Notes: generated by a model not told the origin, from the letters alone. DNA of 64,000 bases from Kineothrix sp. IPX-CK (GCF_039134705.1 NZ_CP146256.1:4659254-4723253), one strand, 5' to 3'; positions 45,183 through 54,617 are shown, numbered from the stretch's first letter. Translations and numbers: made by a program.

Positions 45183-46781
45183 CCTCATTTTCCCGTTTAC
45201 CTCTCTGTCCTCTAACGGGGAAAGTCCATTCATTTTCTTATAGACCTGGGCAAAATATGAGAAATTATTGTAGCCAACCTTCATGGTTATCACGCTGATG
45301 GGAAGATTGGTGCTTCGCACCAGATCCTTTGCAAGTTCCATTTTTTCGCTCATGATGTATTCCTTTAAGGACATACCCGTTTCGCTCTTAAAGAGCCGGG
45401 AAACATAGTTGGGATTCAGATGTACGAGCTCCGCAATATCTGTACGCTTGATGTCCATTTCCATATTGCTGCGGATGTATTGCCGGATGGAATCTATCTG
45501 GGATTTCTGCTTTTCGTCGGACATGCTCATTTCGTTTAAGTAAGCCATAATGTATTTTATGAACCATTTCATGTCTTCCAGAGAGCTGTAAGCACTTAAG
45601 GCTCTTTCACGCTGCTCCTCTTCATCGAACATTTCGGAGAGGGTCTTTCCGTATTTGGCAGCAGCCTGATAAACCAGACTTAGGAAATCCTGATAAAAAC
45701 ATTTCAATATCTCTGAGCTGATTACTTTTTTCTCCGCCATATTTTCTATGATTTCCAAAACATCATCACAGATTTTTTCATACAATTCGTTTTGTAGTAA
45801 GGGTTCTATGGCTGCAAAGTATTTTCTCACCTGTTCGTAGCCTGCCGGACTGTTTTTTATGTCATCTGCATCCATAACGGTGTTGCCCTTTGTCACATCC
45901 TTCTGCTTAACTATCTCTAGCTGCTCGACGGCAATTCTTATATGAGAGAGTTTTTCGCATCCTGCAATGTAGCCCCTAACGGTACAGCCATAATATTCTC
46001 TGTAAAGCTCGATAAAATGTGCAAGCTGCTGCAGCACGATTTCTTTTTCAATGGAGTGGGATTCCTTTCTGTAAAAATAAATGATATATTCATTCCTATC
46101 CCTGGCATACAGCAGCACACCGTATCCGTAATTATAGAAAAGCTCCTCCAGAATATTGGTTATGGCATATTTTAACAAATCGCTGTCCCATTCTTTCATC
46201 TGGGTATTTTCTTCTTGTATCTGAAGCCATACCACATAGGACTTCTCATCCTCCGCAAGAGGAATATTCAGATTTTTCAAGTCGTTCAAAGCCTGCTTCT
46301 GCAAGTCGCCCGTTTCCAAAAACATCCTTTGTAAAACAGCGTCCAGTAAAATATCCCTGCGCTTTTGGAAAAGGTCGCTGCAGTAGGCCATTTCTTCTTT
46401 TTTTCTTCGGATTTGTATTTTTCCGATGAGCTTCTCGACAGCCTTTTCGATTTCCTCATATCTTGCCGGCTGCAGAATATAGTCAAAGCTTCCAAGCTGA
46501 ATAGCCTCCTTGGCATATATGAAATCAGCATGTGCCGTTAAAAAGATACATTCGATATCGTACTCGTTTCTTCTAACCCAGGAAAAAAGACTTAAACCGT
46601 TCTCTACAGGCATTTCTATATCGCAGAGCATGATATCCACCTTCTGGGACTTGATAATTTCCTTCGCTTCATTAGCGCTGTAAGCTTTAAGTACTTTTTG
46701 TATCCCGGTTTTTTTCCAGTCGATACCGAATATCAGTCCGCTGACTACGCTGATTTGGTCGTCGATAATTAAAATGGTCAT
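45180..46781 (-). CDS. AraC-type response regulator (YesN-like)
   Basis: A two-component response regulator of 533 residues. The N-terminal receiver domain has the acidic pair in ILIIDDQ and the phosphoacceptor Asp in KVDIMLCDIEMPVENG near residue 53, with the Lys of DYILQPARYEE in place of the usual KP. A long middle region links to a C-terminal AraC helix-turn-helix pair (LVHLNPNYVSRLFKSETGMSLKEYI and VGYNNFSYFAQVYKKMNGLSP). The ATG at 46781 overlaps the kinase stop (ATGA) and has AGGAGGAAGG upstream. It probably activates the adjacent carbohydrate operon. Confidence 0.93.
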   Translation of the reverse strand: MTILIIDDQISVVSGLIFGIDWKKTGIQKVLKAYSANEAKEIIKSQKVDIMLCDIEMPVENGLSLFSWVRRNEYDIECIFLTAHADFIYAKEAIQLGSFDYILQPARYEEIEKAVEKLIGKIQIRRKKEEMAYCSDLFQKRRDILLDAVLQRMFLETGDLQKQALNDLKNLNIPLAEDEKSYVVWLQIQEENTQMKEWDSDLLKYAITNILEELFYNYGYGVLLYARDRNEYIIYFYRKESHSIEKEIVLQQLAHFIELYREYYGCTVRGYIAGCEKLSHIRIAVEQLEIVKQKDVTKGNTVMDADDIKNSPAGYEQVRKYFAAIEPLLQNELYEKICDDVLEIIENMAEKKVISSEILKCFYQDFLSLVYQAAAKYGKTLSEMFDEEEQRERALSAYSSLEDMKWFIKYIMAYLNEMSMSDEKQKSQIDSIRQYIRSNMEMDIKRTDIAELVHLNPNYVSRLFKSETGMSLKEYIMSEKMELAKDLVRSTNLPISVITMKVGYNNFSYFAQVYKKMNGLSPLEDREVNGKMR

Positions 46782-48487
46782 TTTCCTTCCTCCTGTTCTA
46801 TCGGAATATATAGCTCCACACATGCACCGTTAGAATTGCTGCAAAGAATCGTTCCTTCTTTGCCGTAAAACATTTCAAAACGCTTTTCGATATTTTTGAT
46901 TCCTATATGTTCCTTCCCGTCTGCTCCGTAATCTTCCCCGAAAAGGTTGGGAAGTTCTTCTCCGAAGCCGGGCCCGTTGTCCAGAATAGTAATGCAGACA
47001 TAGGAGTTTTTTTCTCCCGTAAGTGTTGTGGCACGTATGGAAAGCATCAGCTTTTTATCTGACTGAGCGCCATGCTTTACAGAGTTTTCTATAAATGTAA
47101 TGATCGATAAAGGAGGAATAAGAAATTCTAACAGCCCTTCATCAATATCTATCCGGCATTCCGGAGGCTCGGACTGACACATCTGCTGTAATGCCACATA
47201 GTTCTTGACACCCTCTATTTCCTCTCCCAGTGTGATGAAAGCCGGATTGCTCTTGAACATACTGCGAAGATACTTAGATAAAATGATAATCATTTCCTGA
47301 ATTTTTTCAAAATCCTTTTGTTCAGCCAAGGCATATATGTTTTTGAGACAATTTAGGAAAAAGTGAGGCCTGATTTGTATTTGCAGATATTGCATCTGTA
47401 CGTTCTTAAGCTGAATCTCCCTCTCATATGCGTTGATTTTCAGTTCATTGATCTTATCTACCATAACATTGAAGCTGTTTTTCATCTGGAGAAATTCTTC
47501 GATATGGTATTCCTCCTCCATCCGGGCATCCGTCTGTCCCTCCCCTATGGACTTCATGGTGGCAATGAGCGTTTCCAACGGATCAAAAAGCTTCCTTCTC
47601 ATGTAGAAGAAGCCGAAAGGGATTGCCAGCGCGATGATCAAGGTCAGCACCAGCAGCAATATTTGTACGTAATCCAGATATTGAAAGGCACCTTTATAAG
47701 GGCTTATATAATATTGCATAATGCCGGCATAGGGAAAATCCTTTTCCACCAGCATATATTTTTCACCGTTTGCATAAGCAATATAATAGTTTTTGTTCGT
47801 CCGCTCCAAAGGAATCTGATGTTCGTCCATGAAGGCGTTCATGGTCAAGGGCACGTTGTCCTCTCTGGCATAGACCAGATAACCGTCCAGAGTTTCATCC
47901 TTTTCATGCTGGGGCGTGGTTATAAGGGAAAAGTCCAGCACGATTACCGCATAATTATGATTATTTTTCAGGATCCGGAGCAAGTAATTTCTTCCCTCCA
48001 GCTGTATCAACTGCCAGCCCTTTTTATTGCACTGCGCATCATTAAGGATCTGAGAAGAAATCGTTTCTTCCAGCTCCTTTTTCTCGAAATAGGTGTAATT
48101 TCCTGATTCCGCATAGACCATTCTGAAAATGCCGTTGTAAGGAGAATTAATGCCCAAAGCACCTAACCCCGCTAACTGTGAATTTACCATTGCGCGATAA
48201 TCCGCGGCTATTGCATCGCAACACAAATAAGCCTCCAGATAGCTGGTGGCATAATTCAGCTGTAACATATCCGCGTCGTTGGCCAATAGGTTAGCCATGG
48301 AATAACTGATATATTCGATATCCTTTGCCACAGGCTTCTCATAAATAGATAAAATATCCAAATTATTGGAGGCGACCTGATTGTTCAGGATACGCAGCGT
48401 ATATACGTTGTAGGCGAATAATACGGATAAAAGCGGCACGATAATCAAGAACATCCATAATAATATTTTTGATTGCAGCTTACTCAT
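46778..48487 (-). CDS. Sensor histidine kinase (YesM-like)
   Basis: A membrane kinase of 569 residues. One N-terminal helix (about 8-30), an extracellular sensor of about 240 residues, a second helix (about 275-297), a HAMP segment, then a His_kinase domain with the phosphoacceptor His in QIRPHFFLNCLKNIYAL. The ATPase N-box is FIENSVKHG and the G-box is DNGPGFGEELP. It forms a pair with the response regulator, with a four-base overlap. It likely senses the sugar transported by the adjacent importer. Confidence 0.93.
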   Translation of the reverse strand: MSKLQSKILLWMFLIIVPLLSVLFAYNVYTLRILNNQVASNNLDILSIYEKPVAKDIEYISYSMANLLANDADMLQLNYATSYLEAYLCCDAIAADYRAMVNSQLAGLGALGINSPYNGIFRMVYAESGNYTYFEKKELEETISSQILNDAQCNKKGWQLIQLEGRNYLLRILKNNHNYAVIVLDFSLITTPQHEKDETLDGYLVYAREDNVPLTMNAFMDEHQIPLERTNKNYYIAYANGEKYMLVEKDFPYAGIMQYYISPYKGAFQYLDYVQILLLVLTLIIALAIPFGFFYMRRKLFDPLETLIATMKSIGEGQTDARMEEEYHIEEFLQMKNSFNVMVDKINELKINAYEREIQLKNVQMQYLQIQIRPHFFLNCLKNIYALAEQKDFEKIQEMIIILSKYLRSMFKSNPAFITLGEEIEGVKNYVALQQMCQSEPPECRIDIDEGLLEFLIPPLSIITFIENSVKHGAQSDKKLMLSIRATTLTGEKNSYVCITILDNGPGFGEELPNLFGEDYGADGKEHIGIKNIEKRFEMFYGKEGTILCSNSNGACVELYIPIEQEEGK

Positions 48488-48609
48488 ATCTGACCTCCAA
48501 TTTAAAGGGGAATTTGGCTGTGAACAGTAGCAGCAAAATGACTATGTCTTATCGTAACATAGTCATCCCCTTGAATATACGTTATTTATATGGTAATTAC
48601 CGGAAGCTT

Positions 48610-49824
48610 CTACGGTCTGACCGCCGTTCCGTCCTGCAGGCGGCTGTAGAGCCAGCTGAAATCCATAGAAACAGGCGGATATTTATCCGCGGCTTTCTCA
48701 TCTATTTCCACACCGATTCCCGGCGCTTCGCTCACATAGGCATAGCCTCTCCTGATTTCGGGGCAGCCCGGAAAGACCTCTCGCTCTTTTTCAGAAAAAC
48801 CGGCATATTCCTGTATTCCGAAATTAGTGACTGCAGTATCGATATGCATGCCTGCGGCGGCACCTATGGGGGACATGTCATTAGGACCATGCCACGCTGT
48901 CTTCACCTGATAGGCTTCACAGAAATGAGCCAGCTTTATCGCCGGAGTGATACCCCCGATATCGCTTAAATGTACTCTTATAAAATCAATCCAATGATTC
49001 TGGACAAGAGCCTTCCAGTCGTTGGGCGCCGTAAAAAGCTCTCCCATGGCAAGAGGTGTTACGGTATGTTCTCTCAATATTCTAAAGCTGTCCGACTGCT
49101 CCGGCGAAAGTGCATCCTCCAAAAAGAACAGATGATACGGTTCAAGATCCTTTGCCAGCCGCATGCTTTCTGCCAAAGTAAGCCTCTCATGTACATCGTG
49201 CATCAGCTCCAGGTCTTCTCCGAAATCGATACGTATTTTTTCAAATAAAGAAATCACGGAACGGGTATATTGCCCCGGATGATAATAGGCGCCTTCAGGA
49301 GCGTCATCGGGCTTGCACAGCCATTGGCCCACCTGTCCGGCATTCCCCCCATACAATCCCATATGGCAGCGTATGTAGCGATATCCGTCCTGGATATATT
49401 GCCGGATACATTCCTCTACTTCCTCCAGGCAGTTGCCGTCCGCATGGCGGTACAGAGCCACTCCCGTTCTTGTTTTGCCGCCGAGGAGAGCGTACAGAGG
49501 CATTCCTGCCAGCTTTCCCTTAATATCCCACAGGGCCTCATCGATGCCGGATATGGCATTGTTCAGAACGGGACCGTTTCTCCAATAGGAGCTGCCCATC
49601 ATCGTCTGCCATATGTCCTCTATGTTGTGGACCGATTTATTTTTCAGCATCGGCGCCAAATATTCCTCAATAGCCGTTACCACAGCCTTATAGCGCCACG
49701 TGAAGGTTGCGCATCCATATCCGCAAAGTCCCGGCTGATTGGTCACCACCTTTACCGCTACCAGATTGATATTGTTTGGAGCGGTCACGATGACTTGTAT
49801 ATCTTCAATTTTTACATCATTCAT
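48610..49824 (-). CDS. Enolase-superfamily dehydratase, ManD/RspA type (mannonate dehydratase-like)
   Basis: An enzyme of about 404 residues in the mandelate racemase/enolase superfamily. Metal ligands are the Asp of ELMHDVHERL, the Glu of FFLEDALSPE and the Glu of LAMGELF. TAWHGPNDMSPIG near residue 317 is typical of the ManD/RspA group, whose members dehydrate D-mannonate or D-gluconate to 2-keto-3-deoxygluconate or have low-activity roles. It lies beside a carbohydrate locus, which fits uronate or hemicellulose catabolism. The ATG at 49824 is chosen from three clustered starts because GGAAAGG lies about 10 bases upstream. Confidence 0.88.
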   Translation of the reverse strand: MNDVKIEDIQVIVTAPNNINLVAVKVVTNQPGLCGYGCATFTWRYKAVVTAIEEYLAPMLKNKSVHNIEDIWQTMMGSSYWRNGPVLNNAISGIDEALWDIKGKLAGMPLYALLGGKTRTGVALYRHADGNCLEEVEECIRQYIQDGYRYIRCHMGLYGGNAGQVGQWLCKPDDAPEGAYYHPGQYTRSVISLFEKIRIDFGEDLELMHDVHERLTLAESMRLAKDLEPYHLFFLEDALSPEQSDSFRILREHTVTPLAMGELFTAPNDWKALVQNHWIDFIRVHLSDIGGITPAIKLAHFCEAYQVKTAWHGPNDMSPIGAAAGMHIDTAVTNFGIQEYAGFSEKEREVFPGCPEIRRGYAYVSEAPGIGVEIDEKAADKYPPVSMDFSWLYSRLQDGTAVRP

Positions 49825-49833
49825 AATCATAAC

Positions 49834-49891
49834 ACCTTTCCGCAAATTTCTGCATGATTTTATAAAATATTATATAAAGTAGCGGAAAGGT
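49834..49891. promoter_or_regulatory. Inverted repeat that could hide the ribosome site of the ManD-like gene
   Basis: ACCTTTCCGC (49834-49843) and GCGGAAAGGT (49882-49891) are a perfect 10-bp inverted pair 38 bases apart. Read on the minus strand, the gene-proximal arm contains the GGAAAGG ribosome site of the ManD-like gene. If both arms are transcribed, pairing would block translation. A TATAAT also lies between the arms on that strand, so the pair could instead be two operator half-sites around the promoter. The rest of the gap 49892-50089 shows no gene. Confidence 0.5.
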
Positions 49892-50089
49892 TTTCTGCTA
49901 AAATTGTTACCGATTTTAATAAAAATGTGACATTATCCTCTTCCGGGTCGGTAGAATTTAATCAAATAGCCTCTTTTATTTTGCTTCACGATAAACCTAT
50001 CGTTATATCGATGGCGGGCTAATATTAGAGGAATTTTAGAGGAAGTAAATGCTATAATTGGCGCAACAAACCAAGGGAGGTATTTTAGT

Positions 50090-50605
50090 ATGAAATACAA
50101 AATTATTTTACTTTTGACAACAATGACTTTATTGATGGCTTGTACTGGCTGTGGCAAACAGACACGAAGTGAGAGCCTTACGTCAACACAGGAACTAGAG
50201 GAACAGCAGGAGCAAGATAGAGATGCTGATGATAAAAAAATTTCTGAGGAGACAGAGAAAGTAAATCCTGCAAATGGTGATGAACTGTTTGAAAGCAGTA
50301 ATTTAAATGGCGCGGTTGTGGAAATTACTAATAACGGCTGTAAAATTACACCTACATATACGCAGGACGATGTAGCTTATGAAGCAGCACCGGGCTATGA
50401 AAATCAAGAAGAACTGATTACCGTTGCCTATGACGAGGACTGTACATTTCAAGCAGCTTATATTAACCTCCAGACCAATGCTGTAACCTATGATGCGGTA
50501 ACAATAAGTGATGTGAAGGAGCAGACAAGCCTGGCAATTTACGGTGAGTATGATAGTGACAATATTCTCCATGCCAGCATTGTTTTTATTTACGAGTGGA
50601 ATTAA
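50090..50605 (+). CDS. Small lipoprotein of unknown function
   Basis: A protein of 171 residues with signal peptide and Cys-containing lipobox near residues 17-22 (MACTGC, two possible Cys). A Glu/Asp/Gln-rich linker follows, then about 100 residues of strand-rich domain with NNGCKITPTYTQDD and FIYEWN at the end. I do not recognise the family. AAGGGAGG lies before the start and a TATAAT at 50053-50058, without a clear -35. Confidence 0.75.
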   Translation: MKYKIILLLTTMTLLMACTGCGKQTRSESLTSTQELEEQQEQDRDADDKKISEETEKVNPANGDELFESSNLNGAVVEITNNGCKITPTYTQDDVAYEAAPGYENQEELITVAYDEDCTFQAAYINLQTNAVTYDAVTISDVKEQTSLAIYGEYDSDNILHASIVFIYEWN

Positions 50606-50744
50606 TATGGCTTACCTGTGCATGGTTGAATATGTTTTGCCGGGATGTTATAATTCAGATGAATTTGCGGTCAGGTAAAACAATTTTTACATTACATATA
50701 ATGAAGTGAACCGTAACGAATGAAGCAGGTAAGAAGAGAATTCC

Positions 50745-51077
50745 ATGAAAAGAAGAGACAGAAGCACGAAAAAGACCTTTGATAAAAAGGTGATACGATT
50801 TATAACCAGAGCCATGGTGCTATCCATCATGCTCCTTATTTTGGTGTCCGGAGTTTCCACGATGATATCGATAATCAATAAGTCGGCGCAGATGGCAATG
50901 AAAGAATTTGATGCCATGGCAGCCAATACAGAAGATAATTTTATATTGATTGTAAAGCTGATGGGGCAGATAAAAGAAGAAGAACAGCAAATGAACCCAA
51001 TTCGTCTGGATGCTCTTCATTTACAAATACAGCCTCTTGGCGGGAACGAAGAATCAGCCGTTTCGGACAATTTCTAG
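50745..51077 (+). pseudogene. Truncated N-terminus of a membrane sensor protein
   Basis: The first 80 residues read as a basic N-terminus and one helix (VLSIMLLILVSGVSTMI), then the start of an extracellular domain as in chemoreceptors or sensor kinases. After about residue 88 the sequence changes abruptly, and the frame ends 20 codons later. The foreign part overlaps, in another frame, a beta-helix protein fragment. It has no signalling domain and is probably a remnant. Confidence 0.6.
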
Positions 51078-51374
51078 GGCGGCACAGGCAGCGAGGGCCG
51101 GAGATACGGTTACCGTACATACAGGCGAATACCGGGAATGGGTAAAACCTGCATATAGGGTGCAAAGGCATATAAGGACGAGAAGGAAAAGATAGTAAAC
51201 AGCTACGATTCTCAGGTAAAGATTATTCGAGAGGATGGAAAAGTATATTTGGAAATAACGGTTGATAAGGAGCTTACAGACAAAAAAGGCGTAATCCTAC
51301 AAACAAAGGATACCGTTATCGGGCCTTTGAGCAATCTCAAAGAGGGAATAAACCGGATCAAAGTCTGGGGATAA
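51010..51374 (+). pseudogene. Remnant of a right-handed beta-helix (glycosidase/lyase-like) protein
   Basis: One frame from about 51010 reads AGTKNQPFRTISRAAQAARA then GDTVTVHTGEYREWVKPAY. This is the start-of-helix signature of secreted beta-helix enzymes such as the GH141/DUF1565-like group. A second frame from 51168 (AYKDEKEKIVNSY) to the stop at 51372-51374 (IGPLSNLKEGINRIKVWG) resembles the C-terminal end of the same type of protein. The central several hundred codons are missing and the two parts are out of frame. It is non-functional. Confidence 0.65.
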
Positions 51375-51383
51375 AGGAACGAA

Positions 51384-51408
51384 GCACCGAGTAATCGGTG
51401 CTTTTTTC
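51384..51408. terminator. Bidirectional terminator between the beta-helix remnant and hemerythrin gene
   Basis: GCACCGA and TCGGTGC flank a four-base loop, followed by a run of six T on the plus strand. It serves the plus-strand remnant and may also end the hcp operon on the minus strand. Confidence 0.8.
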
Positions 51409-51425
51409 AATCGGAGATGCAGATG

Positions 51426-51986
51426 TCAGTCAGGATATTTCGATTGCAGTTCCTGTAAAATTTTTAAATAGGTTTCTTGTGTCTGGTTCTGTTCTGCTTC
51501 TGTTTCAAATGCTTTTACCCGCTGATCTACCGACTGCAGAATATCCGGAGGCAGATTTCTTTCCGCATAAGTATAGACAACCTGATTTTCTTTGTCGATA
51601 TGCCGCAGCAGCAAATTCACATATCCCATGGCTTCAGTCAGAATGCCAAGTTTGAATATGGTCTGGGGATCGTCTCTATATTGATCGAGGGCCTTTTCCA
51701 GCTCCGAAATATGCAGCCGCCCTAAATCATGCTCTACCAGCATACCATGCTGAATCAGTTTGACACCGATTTCCCCCAGACGATCGCTCATTTCTTGAAA
51801 CAGAATTTGCTCTTCTTTGCCGTGATGATGCTTATCAGCATAATTTCGGGCAAATTGGATTATCTTGCGAAAGTCACCATCGTTCACATCCCGCCCGTCC
51901 AGGATACCACAGCAAGCTTTTTGTATAACGGTGAGAAGCTTCAGAATATTTTCATGTTCCTCTACCATTAATTCTACGCTGTACAT
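51426..51986 (-). CDS. Hemerythrin-like HHE domain protein
   Basis: A protein of 186 residues with a four-helix di-iron fold. Likely iron ligands are His/Glu in VEEHENIL, HHHGKEEQILF, HGMLVEHDLGR and LLRHIDKENQVVY. Proteins of this kind bind oxygen, nitric oxide or reactive species in anaerobes, and some work with Fe-S repair. AAAGGAG precedes the start. It is the third gene of the hcp operon, five bases after the preceding stop. Confidence 0.92.
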   Translation of the reverse strand: MYSVELMVEEHENILKLLTVIQKACCGILDGRDVNDGDFRKIIQFARNYADKHHHGKEEQILFQEMSDRLGEIGVKLIQHGMLVEHDLGRLHISELEKALDQYRDDPQTIFKLGILTEAMGYVNLLLRHIDKENQVVYTYAERNLPPDILQSVDQRVKAFETEAEQNQTQETYLKILQELQSKYPD

Positions 51987-51991
51987 AAGAG

Positions 51992-52603
51992 TTACTCCTT
52001 TCTGCTTATTACATATTTGTTGTTCTCGTATATGTGAAGCTCGAGGCCGCTGTGGGAAAGCATCCCCGCAATGATTTCTCCCCGAAGTGTGTCATATACC
52101 GATATATTGCCTCCTGCCCGGTCCCAATATTCATGGTGTACGCATTGTGTTTTTTGCCAGACGACTTTTTCTGTGTCATGTTCCATCACACTGTTAACGT
52201 GGTCACACGGCATACCATCCAGTAAGGTATCCTCCAAAACTTTAAAGGCATCATCCGCACCGATTCCGTTTTGAAGAGCATGCTTTTCTCCGAATTGGAA
52301 TGCAACCTGTTTCAAATCAGTCAGTCTGGAAGGATCTTCCTTTAACAGGCTGGTAACCAGGAAGGCCAGTCTGTTCTCGCTTATCTCTATCTTCTGCTGG
52401 AGCCAGCCATGGATATTACTCCCGTCAATAATTTCTTCCAGCGGAGATAAATCTAATTTACCATATGCAGTATCCAGCTCTTGTTCAGATAAGGTATTCC
52501 ATCCCTCTTGTACGGAGACTTCCAAAATACTGTGAATCCACTCCTCCTGAAGCAGGATCTTATTGTATAACCAATAGTGAATCGGTCCTAAAAAAGCACT
52601 CAT
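51992..52603 (-). CDS. Conserved-looking protein of unknown function in the hcp operon
   Basis: A soluble protein of 203 residues without signal or membrane segment. The C-terminal half has possible metal or redox residues spaced through MPCDHVNSVMEH, QCVHHEYW and LRGEIIAGML. I cannot assign a family; an L-2-amino-thiazoline hydrolase-like or V4R-like fold is only a guess. It sits between hcp and the hemerythrin gene, five bases from the latter. A role in nitrosative or oxidative stress is inferred from context alone. Confidence 0.75.
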   Translation of the reverse strand: MSAFLGPIHYWLYNKILLQEEWIHSILEVSVQEGWNTLSEQELDTAYGKLDLSPLEEIIDGSNIHGWLQQKIEISENRLAFLVTSLLKEDPSRLTDLKQVAFQFGEKHALQNGIGADDAFKVLEDTLLDGMPCDHVNSVMEHDTEKVVWQKTQCVHHEYWDRAGGNISVYDTLRGEIIAGMLSHSGLELHIYENNKYVISRKE

Positions 52604-52627
52604 AATCTAATCCTTCCTATAGAAGAG

Positions 52628-52657
52628 GCTATGGAAGAGCAAGCTTCTTCCATAGTC
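52628..52657 (-). repeat. Hairpin between hcp and the following gene
   Basis: CTATGGAAG pairs with CTTCCATAG around an imperfect central loop in the 70-base gap between genes. There is no T-tract, so partial termination or processing is more likely than a full stop. Confidence 0.45.
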
Positions 52658-52673
52658 CCTGAACTGTTTTGGT

Positions 52674-54524
52674 TTATGCCAGGAGTTGATGATTAAGCTG
52701 ATCCAGCAGGCCGCTTACTTCAATCCCATGAACTACGCAGGCATCTGCCAATGATTCCATCTGGGAGGAAGGACAGCCCAGGCAGTGCATACCGCTTGCC
52801 ATCAGGACAGAAGCCGCATCCGGATACTGACGGAGAATTTCTCCGATCAGCATATCCGCCGTAATACCTGACTGCTCTTTTTCCTCATCGCCAAAAAACA
52901 GCTCCATGTCATCTTCTACCGTTCCTATTCCTGCGATGCCGAAATTCTCCACAAGGACCTTTGCCACATTGGGGGAAAGGAAAGCCGGAAGTGTCGGGCC
53001 GAGGTGGATGTTCTTTACACCCAGATATAGCAGAGCCAGCAGGACAATGACAGCCTTCTGCTCATACCATGCAATGTTGTACACAATGGGCAGATCGTTG
53101 ATATCATCCAGGCCAAAAACTTCCTTCAGTTTGAGGGCAATGACTGCAAGAGAATAAGAGTCATTGCACTGTCCGGCATCCAGTACCCGAGGAATGCCGC
53201 CGATATCACCGAGGTCAAGCTTATTGTATTTGTATTTTGCACAGCCTGCCGTGAGGATGACTGCATCTTCGGGAAGTGCCTTCGCAAAATCAGTGTAGTA
53301 GTTTCTTGACTTGGCCCTGCCGTCACAGCCTGCCATGACAACAAACTTCTTGATCGCTCCGGATTTCACTGCGCCAACTACGGCATCGGCCAGTGCCAGG
53401 ACCTGGTTATGGGCAAAGCCGCCGACGATTTGTCCGTGTTCGATTTCAGTGGGAGAGGGACAACGTTTTGCGTGTTCAATAATCTCTGTAAAATCCTTCT
53501 CATCGCCGATGCTGCCGGAAATATGCCTGCAGCCCGGATATCCTGACGCGCCGGTAGTATACAGGCGATTCTTGTAGCTGTCTTTGGGGGGAACGATGCA
53601 GTTAGTGGTCATCAGAATAGGGCCGTTAAAGCTCTCAAATTCCTCTTTCTGCTTCCACCACGCGTTGCCGTAGTTACCTACAAAGTGAGGATACTTCTTG
53701 AAGGCCGGATAGTAATGAGCGGGTAACATTTCCGAGTGGGTGTATACATCTACGCCCGTACCCTCAGTTTGCTTCAGCAGCATTTCCATATCTCGCAGGT
53801 CGTGACCGGATATCAGGATACCGGGGCGCGTGCCCACTCCGATGTTGACCTTAGTAATCTCCGGATTTCCATAGGCAGTAGTATTGGCTTTGTCCAGCAG
53901 CGCCATACCGTTAACGCCGTATTTGCCGGTTTCCAGCGTCAGAGCAACCAGATCGTTCACAGTCAGGGAATCGTCCAGTGTCTTGGCAAGAGCACTCTGC
54001 AGGAAGGCATCCACATCTTCATCCTCCTGCAGCAGGGCATTAGCGTGTTTGGAGTAGGCGGAAAGACCCTTCAAGCCGTAAGTGATCAGTTCCCGCAGGC
54101 TGCGCACATCCTCATTCTTAGTGGACAATACGCCAATCTCAGCGGCCTTGGCCTTGAATTCTCCACGATCATCAGAGTCCCATTTCGCAGTATCCGGCAG
54201 TATGCCCTGATTCTCAACCTGCGCCAGAAGTTCCCGCTTTTTATCGAGAGTCTCGACAATACGGGCAATAATGGCATCCTCGTCAAAGTTAGCGTTGGTA
54301 ATGGTGGTAAAGAGATTCAGAGTAACCAGATGATTTACTTCCTGTGCAATGGTCTTGCCTTCGCTGCGCAATTGTGTTGTAACTGAGGAAAGTCCCTTTG
54401 TTACATATATAAGCAGATCCTGCACAGCAGCAACCTCCGGATTTTTACCGCAGACACCCGATACGGTACAACCGGTATTGCCGGCAGCTTCCTGACATTG
54501 GTAGCAAAACATTTTATTCTCCAT
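52674..54524 (-). CDS. hcp: Hybrid cluster protein (Hcp) with C-terminal DUF1858-like domain
   Basis: A cytosolic Fe-S-O enzyme of 616 residues, now seen mainly as a nitric oxide reductase and originally assayed as hydroxylamine reductase. The N-terminal [4Fe-4S] cluster Cys pattern is C7-x2-C10-x8-C19-x5-C25. Hybrid-cluster ligands lie in [36 protein letters not shown] and [10 protein letters not shown]. Residues about 550-616 form an extra domain with [13 protein letters not shown], a DUF1858-like module with a CxxC pair, making it longer than the roughly 550-residue norm. It heads an operon with a protein of unknown function and a hemerythrin. Confidence 0.95.
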   Translation of the reverse strand: MENKMFCYQCQEAAGNTGCTVSGVCGKNPEVAAVQDLLIYVTKGLSSVTTQLRSEGKTIAQEVNHLVTLNLFTTITNANFDEDAIIARIVETLDKKRELLAQVENQGILPDTAKWDSDDRGEFKAKAAEIGVLSTKNEDVRSLRELITYGLKGLSAYSKHANALLQEDEDVDAFLQSALAKTLDDSLTVNDLVALTLETGKYGVNGMALLDKANTTAYGNPEITKVNIGVGTRPGILISGHDLRDMEMLLKQTEGTGVDVYTHSEMLPAHYYPAFKKYPHFVGNYGNAWWKQKEEFESFNGPILMTTNCIVPPKDSYKNRLYTTGASGYPGCRHISGSIGDEKDFTEIIEHAKRCPSPTEIEHGQIVGGFAHNQVLALADAVVGAVKSGAIKKFVVMAGCDGRAKSRNYYTDFAKALPEDAVILTAGCAKYKYNKLDLGDIGGIPRVLDAGQCNDSYSLAVIALKLKEVFGLDDINDLPIVYNIAWYEQKAVIVLLALLYLGVKNIHLGPTLPAFLSPNVAKVLVENFGIAGIGTVEDDMELFFGDEEKEQSGITADMLIGEILRQYPDAASVLMASGMHCLGCPSSQMESLADACVVHGIEVSGLLDQLNHQLLA

Positions 54525-54575
54525 GATACATTTCCTCCGATTTCATATATTTAATTTATTTGTCATTATGTTTTC

Positions 54576-54617
54576 ATTTTAACAAGGTAGATAAAAAAAA
54601 TCGGTAACTTTCGTTAC
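54576..54617 (-). promoter_or_regulatory. hcp promoter with CRP/FNR-type palindrome centred at -41.5
   Basis: The palindrome GTAAC-N4-GTTAC (54604-54608 and 54613-54617) has its centre at 54610.5. On the minus strand an extended -10 element TG-T-TAAAAT lies at 54576-54584 (TAAAAT at 54576-54581), predicting a start at 54569. The distance is exactly -41.5, the class II activator position of CRP/FNR proteins, and there is no good -35 element. A CRP/FNR-family gene lies at 61035. From memory, HcpR regulators of hcp in Clostridia recognise similar GTAAC palindromes. Confidence 0.7.

Noticed and set aside
47363..48106. 247-codon plus-strand frame opposite the histidine kinase
   Set aside because: The kinase motifs on the minus strand are complete; this frame has no start signal or family resemblance.
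53736..54386. 216-codon plus-strand frame opposite hcp
   Set aside because: hcp cluster ligands and family length support only the minus strand.
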